The position numbers were made by a program, and so were the translations under genes. Source: Acidimicrobiia bacterium (GTDB lineage: Bacteria; Actinomycetota; Acidimicrobiia; Acidimicrobiales; Ilumatobacteraceae). From it: a stretch of 5,841 nucleotides of DNA. Shown piece after piece: positions 1-5,841 of the stretch. The stretch's first letter is position 1. Every line of letters starts with the position of its first letter. The DNA lies in contig JACDHN010000181.1 in the NCBI GenBank assembly GCA_013821025.1, forward strand, positions 1-5,841. The letters are read 5' to 3'. Below the pieces are notes generated by a model that was not told the DNA's origin, searched no databases, and worked only from the letters and a program-made list of their open reading frames with translations.

Positions 1-535
1 CCGCCAGCGTCACCAAGGCCAGCGAGGCACCGAACAGGAAGAAGCCGGCCAACGTCGAGCGCAACTTCCCAGCCTCTTCGCGCTGGTAGACGAGCGCCAT
101 CGGCGGACCGCCGACCGAGGTGAGCGTGCCCATCACCCCCGACATGGCGCCGGCGCCGACCAGCGTCGACGGCGTCGGGCTCACGTGCCAACCGGCGACG
201 CTCATGGCGACCGCCACGAGGATGAACACGCCCAACATCACCGCCAGCTGGTCGTGGTCGAGCACGGTGACGACGTACACGCCTGCCCCGGTACCCAGCA
301 CGCGGCCGACGAGCGCCCAACGGATGCCATGCCAGTCGAGGTCGCCGCGCTCCTGCCAGGCGACGAACGAGGCGACCGTCAGGCCCAGCACGAGAACCGA
401 GCCCGGGATCAACCGCTCGTCGATCAGCGCCAGCACCGGCGCGGCGAGCATCCCGAACCCGAACCCGACCGCACCCTGCGCCAACGCGCCGACGCCAACC
501 GCCAGCAGCGCCACCACGTACTCGGTGACCGTCAC
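1..535 (-). CDS. TSUP-family (TauE/SafE-like) membrane transporter, partial (C-terminus beyond window)
   Basis: The first 178 codons are present and the frame stays open to the left edge. TSUP proteins are usually about 250 residues, so roughly a quarter is missing. They are polytopic inner-membrane carriers linked to export of sulfite and other small anions. The first repeat motif is at residues 16-35 (QGAVGFGFGMLAAP) and the second is at residues 132-150 (SGVMGTLTSVGGPP). This places it in a different TSUP subgroup from its upstream neighbour, whose motifs are GVGGG-type. Several hydrophobic segments are visible (about 5-20, 42-60, 74-92, 98-116, 125-150 and 160-178). I chose the GTG start because it overlaps the upstream TGA as GTGA and because the hydrophobic, family-like N-terminus begins right after it. 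No strong Shine-Dalgarno precedes it, so re-initiation by coupled translation is likely. The family is clear; the substrate is unknown. Confidence 0.85.
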   Translation of the reverse strand, partial: MTVTEYVVALLAVGVGALAQGAVGFGFGMLAAPVLALIDERLIPGSVLVLGLTVASFVAWQERGDLDWHGIRWALVGRVLGTGAGVYVVTVLDHDQLAVMLGVFILVAVAMSVAGWHVSPTPSTLVGAGAMSGVMGTLTSVGGPPMALVYQREEAGKLRSTLAGFFLFGASLALVTLA

Positions 536-1371
536 TCCGGCGCCGGCGACACGTCGGGTTCCGCCTCCTCGCCGTGGCGCAGCTGCCACAGCAGCCGGAC
601 GGCGACGATCACGAGCAGCGTGGCGAACAACACGTTGGACACCGAATCGCTCATCTTGTCGGCGACGATCCCGCCGAGCGCCGCCGTCACCACACCTGCG
701 ACGCCGATCACGAGCGCGGCGTGCAGGTCGGTGTTGCCGTTCTTGCGGTTGCGCCACGTGCCCATCAGCGCCGTGGGGATGATCACCGCCGCCGACGTGC
801 CCTTGGCGATCGCCGGCGGGATGCCGAACAGCAGGATCATCGCCGGCACCATGATCACGCCGCCGCCCACTCCGAGCAGGCCGGCGAGGACGCCCGCGGT
901 GATCCCCACCAGCACTAGTGACACCACCGTTCCGATCGTGATGTCGCCGCGGCCGTCGGCCTCGACATTGATGAACAGGCGGATTGCCGACACCAACAGC
1001 ACCCCCGAGAACAGCAGCCCGAGCGTGCGATGCGGCAGCACGTGCAGCAGCTTCGTGCCCACCACGGCCCCCCCGACCGCACCGAGCGCCAACCACAGCG
1101 ACGCCGGCCAGTCGACGTTGTCGTGCGCCGAGTACGTGATCAGCGAGGCGATCGAGATCGGCACCACAGCGGCGAGCGACGTGCCGTGGGCCAGCCGCTG
1201 GTTCATCCCCATCGCCAGCACCAGGCCCGGCACGATCAGCAGTCCGCCACCGACCCCGAACAACCCGGCGAGGAACCCGGCGGCGACACCGACGCCGATC
1301 ACGACCGGTGACATGGCGGGCCGGCGGCCCGCGGTCGGGGCACGGGAGACTGCAGTCTGGGGCTCGGTCAT
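532..1371 (-). CDS. TSUP-family (TauE/SafE-like) sulfite/anion exporter
   Basis: This is a 279-residue polytopic membrane protein of the TauE/SafE/TSUP family, complete and of usual length. It shows the internal duplication typical of the family. Repeat one has GFLAGLFGVGGGLLIVP at residues 32-48 and HGTSLAAVVP at 62-71. Repeat two has GVLAGLLGVGGGVIMVP at 160-176 and KGTSAAVIIP at 190-199. About seven to eight hydrophobic segments can be seen, with a charged C-terminal tail (HGEEAEPDVSPAPE). Known members export sulfite, sulfoacetate or similar anions, but the substrate here cannot be read from sequence. ATG at 1371 is preferred because GGTGA (1380-1384) sits 8 bases before it. An in-frame GTG at 1383 would add four residues (MNDH) and leave only 3 bases after the ATPase stop. 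The gene probably continues the importer transcript and overlaps the next TSUP gene by 4 bases. Confidence 0.9.
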   Translation of the reverse strand: MTEPQTAVSRAPTAGRRPAMSPVVIGVGVAAGFLAGLFGVGGGLLIVPGLVLAMGMNQRLAHGTSLAAVVPISIASLITYSAHDNVDWPASLWLALGAVGGAVVGTKLLHVLPHRTLGLLFSGVLLVSAIRLFINVEADGRGDITIGTVVSLVLVGITAGVLAGLLGVGGGVIMVPAMILLFGIPPAIAKGTSAAVIIPTALMGTWRNRKNGNTDLHAALVIGVAGVVTAALGGIVADKMSDSVSNVLFATLLVIVAVRLLWQLRHGEEAEPDVSPAPE

Positions 1372-1379
1372 GTGATCGT

Positions 1380-1384
1380 TCACC
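1380..1384 (-). promoter_or_regulatory. Probable ribosome binding site for the first TSUP gene
   Basis: Read on the minus strand, GGTGA lies 8 bases before the ATG at 1371. It favours that ATG over the in-frame GTG at 1383, which the GGTGA itself overlaps. The match to the anti-Shine-Dalgarno is modest, so the start remains uncertain by four codons. Confidence 0.5.
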
Positions 1385-1386
1385 GT

Positions 1387-2415
1387 CTAGCGGAAGAAGC
1401 AGGCGGCCCAGTGGCCGGGCGCCTTCTCCTCGAGCGGGGGCGCTTGGCGCCGGCACACGTCCTGCACCAGCGGGCAGCGGGTCTGGAACCGGCACCCGGT
1501 CGGCGGCTCGATCGGGTTGGGGATCTCGCCCTGCAGCACGATCCGGCGGCGGGCCCGCTGCAATGGCGGGTCGGGAATGGGCACGCTCGACAGCAACGCC
1601 TCTGTGTACGGGTGGAGTGGTGATTCGTAGACGGCATCGGAGTCGGCGAGCTCGGCAAGCTTGCCGGCGTACAGGATGGCGATGCGATGCGAGATGTGGC
1701 GCACGACGGAGAGGTCGTGGGCGATGAACAGGTACGTCAGCCCGAGCTCGTGCTGAAGGTCCTGCATCAGGTTGACGACCTGGGCGCGAACCGACACGTC
1801 GAGCGCCGATACGGGTTCGTCGGCGACGATGAAGTGGGGCCGCAGCGCCAGCGCCCTGGCGATGCCTATGCGCTGCCGCTGCCCGCCCGAGAACGCATGG
1901 GGGTGACGGTCGGCGGCATCGGCCGGGAGGCCACACCGCTCCAGCAGCGATACCACGTCGGACTTGGCCGCCTCCACCGACTTCGCCCGGCCGTGGACGA
2001 CGAGCGGCTCGGCCACCAGCTGCAGCACCGTCATCCTCGGGTTCAACGAGGCGTACGGATCCTGGAAGACGAGCTGCATGTGCTGGCGCAGCAGGCGCAG
2101 CTCCTCGCCCTTCGTCGCCGTGATGTCCTCGCCCTGGAATCGGATCGTCCCGGCCGTCGGATCGATGCGACGCAGGATGGCTCTGCCGACGGTCGTCTTG
2201 CCGGACCCCGACTCGCCCACCAGTCCCAGCGTCTCGCCACGACGGATGGCGAAGGACACGTCGTCGACGGCGTGCACCACCTTGACGCGCTGGCCCCAGA
2301 AGCCCGCCCGCCCGACGGGGAAGTGGATCGAGAGCCCGTCCACCTCGACGAGCAGCTCCTCGGACGGCACCGGCCGGCCGACCCGCAGCGCAGTCGACTC
2401 CGGCACCGCCGTCAC
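1387..2415 (-). CDS. Peptide-type ABC transporter ATP-binding protein (DppF/OppF family)
   Basis: This is a 342-residue cytoplasmic ATPase that powers the adjacent permeases by ATP hydrolysis, pairing with the DppD-type subunit. Visible motifs are Walker A GESGSGKT at residues 67-74, Q-loop Q118 in VFQDPYASLNP, signature FSGGQRQR at 175-182, Walker B FIVADEP at 195-201, D-loop SALD at 203-206 and switch histidine H233 in IAHD. All catalytic residues are intact. The C-terminal oligopeptide-transporter domain follows, with HPYTEALL at 268-275 and cysteines 308, 314, 321 and 339 in a GCxFxxRC...C...C pattern. Length matches the family. The GTG at 2415 is chosen over an upstream start at 2454 because it overlaps the DppD stop as GTGA, has a good Shine-Dalgarno and gives a normal N-terminus. 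It is last of the importer genes, followed within 15 bases by a TSUP gene. The family is certain; the substrate is not. Confidence 0.95.
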   Translation of the reverse strand: MTAVPESTALRVGRPVPSEELLVEVDGLSIHFPVGRAGFWGQRVKVVHAVDDVSFAIRRGETLGLVGESGSGKTTVGRAILRRIDPTAGTIRFQGEDITATKGEELRLLRQHMQLVFQDPYASLNPRMTVLQLVAEPLVVHGRAKSVEAAKSDVVSLLERCGLPADAADRHPHAFSGGQRQRIGIARALALRPHFIVADEPVSALDVSVRAQVVNLMQDLQHELGLTYLFIAHDLSVVRHISHRIAILYAGKLAELADSDAVYESPLHPYTEALLSSVPIPDPPLQRARRRIVLQGEIPNPIEPPTGCRFQTRCPLVQDVCRRQAPPLEEKAPGHWAACFFR

Positions 2416-3479
2416 GACAGCACCTCTTCGCGCACCTCGGCCGCCCGGAAGCAAGCCACGGTGCGCTCGGTCCTGGCGGGCTGTTCGAGCTCTTCGAGCG
2501 TCTCGGCGTCGCCGGCGCCGACGGCATTGGGCACGGGCTCGAACACCTCGAGGCGCGGTTGCTCCTCACGGCAGTGGTCAATGGCGAACGGGCAGCGGGT
2601 TGCGAAGGCGCAGCCCGCCGGCGGGCGGCGCAGATCCGGCGGCGCACCTTCGATGGCGACCAGCCGGTCGAGCACGATGTCGAGGCGCGGGGTGGAGCGC
2701 AGCAGCGCGGCACTGTAAGGGTGCGCCGGTGTGGCGTAGAGGTCCGCGGCAGGTGCGTCCTCGACGATCTTGCCGGCGTACATGACGGCGACCCTGTCGC
2801 ACACCCCGGCGACGACGCCGAGGTCGTGGGTGATCAGCAGCACCGCCAGGCGCAGCTCCTGCTGCAGCTCGGCGACCAGCTCGAGGATCTGGGCCTGGAT
2901 GGTGACGTCGAGCGCCGTGGTCGGTTCGTCGGCCACGAGCAGTTCGGGCTCGCACGCTAGCGCCATGGCGATCAGCACCCGCTGGCGCATCCCGCCCGAC
3001 ATCTCGAAGGGGTACTGAGAGATGCGCTCGGTCGGATTGGCGATGCCGACGATGTCGAGCAGCTCCACGGCACGCGCCTTCGCCGCCTTGCGGCTGAGTC
3101 GGCGGTGCCGGCGCAGCACCTCGACCACCTGGCTGCCCACCGTGAACACCGGGTCGAGCGACGTCATCGGATCCTGGAACACCATGGCGATCTCTTGACC
3201 GCGCACCCGCTCGATCGTCCGCCTGACGTGGGGACCGCGCACGAGTGACTCACCCTTCCAGCGCACGTCGCCACCGACGATGCGCCCCGGAAGCTCGATC
3301 ATGCCGAGCAACGCCTGCGCGGTCACGCTCTTGCCGGAGCCCGACTCGCCGACCAGCCCGAGCGTCTCGCCACGCCCGATGGTGAAGCTGACATCGCGCA
3401 CGGCGTGCACGGTCCCCCGCCGGGTGAGGAAGTCGATCTGCAGGTGCTCCACCTCCAGCACCGGAGTGGGATCGATCAC
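2412..3479 (-). CDS. Peptide-type ABC transporter ATP-binding protein (DppD/OppD family)
   Basis: This 355-residue cytoplasmic ATPase is the partner of the DppF-type subunit. Walker A GESGSGKS is at residues 44-51, Q-loop Q102 in VFQDPMTSLDP, signature MSGGMRQR at 160-167, Walker B LLVADEP at 180-186, D-loop TALD at 188-191 and switch histidine H218 in ITHD. The MSGGMRQR form of the signature and Q-loop TSLDP are typical of DppD/OppD as against DppF/OppF. The C-terminal domain has HPYSAALL at 253-260 and cysteines 290, 296, 303 and 343. Between the third and fourth cysteines is an acidic stretch (about residues 314-340) that the DppF-type partner lacks. The start is GTG at 3479, overlapping the DppC stop as GTGA, with GAGGG 6 bases upstream. 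The frame stays open for another 338 codons upstream, but that part is only a shadow of the DppC-type gene. Confidence 0.95.
   Translation of the reverse strand: MIDPTPVLEVEHLQIDFLTRRGTVHAVRDVSFTIGRGETLGLVGESGSGKSVTAQALLGMIELPGRIVGGDVRWKGESLVRGPHVRRTIERVRGQEIAMVFQDPMTSLDPVFTVGSQVVEVLRRHRRLSRKAAKARAVELLDIVGIANPTERISQYPFEMSGGMRQRVLIAMALACEPELLVADEPTTALDVTIQAQILELVAELQQELRLAVLLITHDLGVVAGVCDRVAVMYAGKIVEDAPAADLYATPAHPYSAALLRSTPRLDIVLDRLVAIEGAPPDLRRPPAGCAFATRCPFAIDHCREEQPRLEVFEPVPNAVGAGDAETLEELEQPARTERTVACFRAAEVREEVLS
2421..2427 (-). promoter_or_regulatory. Ribosome binding site for the DppF-type gene
   Basis: The minus strand reads AGAGGTG, ending 5 bases before the GTG at 2415 (core GAGG about 7 bases away). 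It lies inside the end of the DppD-type gene. It decides the start in favour of the overlapping GTG rather than the upstream start at 2454. Confidence 0.7.
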
Positions 3480-4483
3480 ATGACACCCTCGACGGTCGTG
3501 GCGGCGGTAGTGGCGCCGGCGGCGAAGCGCTTCTCGCGCTCTTGGGGGTCGAACACGACGCGCAGCCAGGATGCCAGGAAGTTGACGGCGAGCACGATCA
3601 GGGTGATCACGACGCCGGGGATGATCGCCAACCGCGGCAACGAGAAGAAGGCGTCGCGCCCGCCGTTGGCCATCACGCCGAGCGATACCTCGGGGAACTG
3701 CAGCCCGAGACCGAGGAACGACAGCGTCGCCTCGGCGAGGATGATCCTGGCGAACTCCAGCACGGCGAGCGTCACGAGCGACGAGGTGAGGTTGGGGAGG
3801 ATGTGCACGAACATGACCCGGCGCGGCCGGCAGCCGACCATCTCGGCGGCCTCGACGTAGGGGCGCTCCTTCGCAGCCAGCACCACGCCTCTCGTCATCC
3901 GGGCGTACACCATCCAGCCGTTGAACGAGAGCACGAAGATCACCGACGTCATGCTCGGCCCGAGGACGGCGATCATGATGAGGGCGATCAGCAGCCCCGG
4001 GAACGCCACCTGCACGTCGACCCATCGCATCAGCCAGCGATCGGTGCGCCCGCCCCGGTACCCGGCGATGAGCCCGAGGACGACGCCGAACAGCCCGGCG
4101 ATGGCGACTACGGCGAGCCCGATGAGCAGCGTCGTGCGGGCGCCGTACATCAGCCGTGACAGCACGTCGTAGCCCTGCGTGTCGGTCCCGAGCACGTGGT
4201 CCCACGATCCGTCCGCCCAGATCGGCGGGATGCTCGACGTGGACGGGTTGCCTTCGACGGGGCCGTACGGTGCCAGCAGCGGCGCAGCGAAGGCGGCGAA
4301 CACGACGATGAACAAGAAGACGGCGGACAGCAGTCCCGCTTTGTCGGCGCGGAGCTCCGAGAACAGGCCCGTCGTGGACGCCCTGAGCTCGTAGGGCCGG
4401 CCCTCCATGCCCTGCTCGGCGAGCAGCGCCTCGTCGACGTCGTGCTGGTGCGCCGAGTACTCGTCGGTGGCAGTGCCGCTCAT
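3476..4483 (-). CDS. Peptide-type ABC transporter permease (DppC/OppC family)
   Basis: This 335-residue inner-membrane permease forms half of the translocation channel, paired with the DppB-type subunit. A polar, cytoplasmic N-terminal stretch of about 48 residues precedes the first membrane segment (about 50-72, LLSAVFLFIVVFAAFAAPLL). The family hallmark LGTDTQGYDVLSRLMYGAR is at 98-116, with Y at 105 where E. coli DppC-like proteins have R. Further hydrophobic segments lie near 118-141, 160-187, 232-250 and 290-315. The EAA loop that docks on the ATPases is at 209-232 (YVEAAEMVGC...HILPN). It is somewhat longer than the roughly 300-residue E. coli DppC because of the N-terminus. ATG at 4483 is the only usable start, because an in-frame TGA lies three codons upstream. 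It begins 13 bases after the DppB stop and overlaps the DppD start by 4 bases. Confidence 0.94.
   Translation of the reverse strand: MSGTATDEYSAHQHDVDEALLAEQGMEGRPYELRASTTGLFSELRADKAGLLSAVFLFIVVFAAFAAPLLAPYGPVEGNPSTSSIPPIWADGSWDHVLGTDTQGYDVLSRLMYGARTTLLIGLAVVAIAGLFGVVLGLIAGYRGGRTDRWLMRWVDVQVAFPGLLIALIMIAVLGPSMTSVIFVLSFNGWMVYARMTRGVVLAAKERPYVEAAEMVGCRPRRVMFVHILPNLTSSLVTLAVLEFARIILAEATLSFLGLGLQFPEVSLGVMANGGRDAFFSLPRLAIIPGVVITLIVLAVNFLASWLRVVFDPQEREKRFAAGATTAATTVEGVM
3486..3490 (-). promoter_or_regulatory. Ribosome binding site for the DppD-type gene
   Basis: The minus strand reads GAGGG, 6 bases before the GTG at 3479, within the last codons of the DppC-type gene. It fixes the true start inside a much longer open frame. 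Confidence 0.7.
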
Positions 4484-4496
4484 GACGGGTCACTCA

Positions 4497-5417
4497 TCAG
4501 GCGATCTTCACTCTCGGGTCGATGATCTTGTAGGCGATGTCGATGACGATGTTCACCAGCACCACCATCACGGCGACGACGAACACGATCGTCTGGATCA
4601 GGAAGAAGTCGCGCTCTCTGATCGAAAGGATCGCCAGGTCGCCGAGCCCGGGCCAGTCGAACACGGCCTCGACGACGAGCGTGTACCCGGCGAGCGCCCT
4701 GATGACCTCCCAGCCGAACAGCGTCACGAACGGGATCGCCGCGTTGCGCAGCGCATGGACACCGACGATGCGACGCCGGCTGACCCCTTTGGCTCGCGCC
4801 GCCTTCACGTACTGGCTGTTCAGCTCGTCGATCATCGCCGAGCGCACGACCATGGTCAGGCGCCCGATGGCGGGCAGGGCGAGCGTCAGCGCCGGGAAGA
4901 TCAGGTGGGTCCACGGTCCGTCGCCGAACTGCACGAGGTTGAACTTCACGCTCGTGAACAACAAGATCACCTGGCCGAGGAAGAACTGCGGCGTGGCCAG
5001 GCCGATCAGGCTCAGCGTGACGAGGAACTTGTCGAGCAGCTTTCCCGGCCGCAGCGCGGCGATCGCCCCGAGCGGCACCGACAGCACGAAGGCCACGATC
5101 ATCCCGGCCACCACCAGTTGCAGTGTCTTGGGCAGGAAGCGTCGCACGATGCCGAGCGCGTCCTCGTTTCGGAAGTAGGTCGACTCACCGAAGTCGAGCC
5201 GTACGGCGTCGGACAGGAACGACCAGAACTGCGACAGGATCGAGCGGTCGAACCCGAGGTCGGCACGCAGCGCGGCACGCTGCTCCTCGGAGGCCGACAG
5301 CGGAAGGATGAAGTTGACCGGATCGCCGATCATCCTCGTCACGACGAAGACCAACGTGGTGACGCCGAGGATCACCACGAGGCCCTGCACGAGCCGCTGG
5401 CTCAGGTAACGGCCCAC
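4497..5417 (-). CDS. Peptide-type ABC transporter permease (DppB/OppB family)
   Basis: This 306-residue inner-membrane permease is the first channel subunit of the importer. The N-terminus MGRYLSQRLVQGLVVILGV is the usual DppB start with the first membrane helix, followed by the family hallmark RMIGDP at residues 28-33 and the extracytoplasmic region with DFGES at 75-79. Later hydrophobic segments lie near 99-121, 131-155, 172-190, 227-250 and 275-300. The EAA loop contacting the ATPases is at 203-226 (YVKAARAKGVSRRRIVGVHA), and FDWPGLG follows, a conserved element near the C-terminus. The GTG at 5417 is the first possible start after an in-frame stop upstream. Its Shine-Dalgarno is weak. It lies 39 bases after the binding-protein stop, with no terminator-like hairpin plus T run in the gap, so co-transcription is likely. 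Confidence 0.94.
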   Translation of the reverse strand: MGRYLSQRLVQGLVVILGVTTLVFVVTRMIGDPVNFILPLSASEEQRAALRADLGFDRSILSQFWSFLSDAVRLDFGESTYFRNEDALGIVRRFLPKTLQLVVAGMIVAFVLSVPLGAIAALRPGKLLDKFLVTLSLIGLATPQFFLGQVILLFTSVKFNLVQFGDGPWTHLIFPALTLALPAIGRLTMVVRSAMIDELNSQYVKAARAKGVSRRRIVGVHALRNAAIPFVTLFGWEVIRALAGYTLVVEAVFDWPGLGDLAILSIRERDFFLIQTIVFVVAVMVVLVNIVIDIAYKIIDPRVKIA

Positions 5418-5456
5418 CTCAGCGTCCGCACACTGCGATCACGTCATGCCATCAGA

Positions 5457-5841
5457 TCACTTGGTCACCGACATCGCCGACACGAGCAACTTGGAGTCGA
5501 CCCTTGGCTGGAACTCGACGTTCTCCGCCAGCCCGTAGATGTCCTCGTTGTTGACCAGCCAGACGAAGTAGGCCTCGTCGTAGGCTTTCTTGACGGCCTC
5601 CTGGTACCCCTTTGCCCTCGCCTCGGGATCGAGCTCGGAGCGCCCGGCAGCGATGAGCTTGGCCATCTGCTCATCGGTGTTCGACGAGCCGATGCCATCG
5701 GCCTCGTAGTACGTCGCGAGCTGGCGGTCGGGGTCGAGCAGGTCGTTGGAGCTCGACACGTAGATCGTGTCGGCGCGGTTCTCCCGATCGAACAGCACAT
5801 CGAGGTAGGCGCCGAACTCGAGCACCTCGAGCTGCACGTCC
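5457..5841 (-). CDS. Family 5 extracellular substrate-binding protein of the peptide-type ABC importer, C-terminal fragment
   Basis: Only the last 127 residues lie in the window, and the start and signal peptide are beyond the right edge. Full-length members are about 500-600 residues and are secreted or lipid-anchored. They bind substrate and deliver it to the permeases. The fragment opens with VQLEVLEFGAYLD, matching the strand and helix in SBP_bac_5 proteins where the C-terminal lobe rejoins the fold. It continues with IYVSSSNDLLDPDRQL, DEQMAKLIAAG, a helical EARAKGYQEAVKKAYDEA and then YFVWLVNNEDIYGL with VEFQPRVDS near the end. This order is the usual tail of the family, and the position directly before DppB-type and DppC-type permeases supports it. 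The substrate-contacting part is mostly outside the window, so peptide, nickel, glutathione or another ligand cannot be told apart. Confidence 0.85.
   Translation of the reverse strand, partial: DVQLEVLEFGAYLDVLFDRENRADTIYVSSSNDLLDPDRQLATYYEADGIGSSNTDEQMAKLIAAGRSELDPEARAKGYQEAVKKAYDEAYFVWLVNNEDIYGLAENVEFQPRVDSKLLVSAMSVTK

Noticed and set aside
185..1375. 396-codon open frame on the plus strand
   Set aside because: It lies antisense to the two TSUP genes, both clear family members. Its product is Pro/Ser/Thr/Ala-rich with no recognisable domain, as expected of an antisense shadow in GC-rich DNA.
1384..1386. Transcription terminator between the importer and the TSUP genes
   Set aside because: The gap is 3-15 bases, too short for a hairpin terminator, and no T run follows. 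This supports continuous transcription.
1687..2718. 343-codon open frame on the plus strand
   Set aside because: It lies antisense to both ATPase genes, whose motifs are intact. The product is Arg/His/Asp-rich low-complexity sequence with no family resemblance.
3542..4159. 205-codon open frame on the plus strand
   Set aside because: It lies antisense to the DppC-type permease. The His/Asp/Glu/Arg-rich composition is typical of shadow frames and no domain is seen.
4537..5178. 213-codon open frame on the plus strand
   Set aside because: It lies antisense to the DppB-type permease, with Ser/Thr/Arg-rich composition and no recognisable motif.
5418..5456. Possible terminator or promoter between the binding-protein and DppB-type genes
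   Set aside because: The 39-base gap has only a short direct repeat (GATCAC twice) and partial GATC symmetry. It has no GC-rich hairpin followed by a T run and no convincing -10/-35 pair.

Overview
The window looks like chromosomal DNA from a high-GC bacterium, most likely an actinomycete. The reasons are the GC-rich third codon positions, GTG as the start codon of four genes, and tightly packed genes with 4-base GTGA overlaps. A more exact placement, such as Acidimicrobiia, would be a guess. All genes lie on the minus strand, so transcription runs from the right end to the left end. Base composition looks even throughout, and I see no sign of mobile DNA, RNA genes, CRISPR or long non-coding stretches.

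Right to left, bases 5841-1387 hold a peptide-type (Dpp/Opp/Nik/Gsi superfamily) ABC importer in the classic order. It begins with the C-terminal end of a family 5 substrate-binding protein, whose start lies outside the window. A DppB-type permease, a DppC-type permease, a DppD-type ATPase and a DppF-type ATPase follow. Together they encode a complete membrane core: two permease subunits and two different ATPases. The binding protein captures substrate outside the membrane, the permeases form the channel and the ATPases power import. The sequence does not settle the substrate.

Bases 1371-1 hold two TSUP-family (TauE/SafE, Pfam DUF81-type) membrane transporters in tandem. The first is complete, with two clear internal repeats. 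The second starts on a GTGA overlap and runs off the left edge of the window. TSUP proteins are linked to export of sulfite, sulfoacetate or other small sulfur-containing or organic anions. The first TSUP gene lies 15 bases or fewer after the last ATPase stop with no visible terminator, so all six genes may be one transcript. A combined import and export role in organosulfur metabolism is possible but is only an inference from gene order.

The main non-routine points are four-cysteine motifs at the C-termini of both ATPases, consistent with an iron-sulfur-binding domain, an acidic insertion inside that domain in the DppD-type subunit, repeated GTGA translational coupling, and the importer-TSUP linkage. 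I found no clear evidence of a previously undescribed system.
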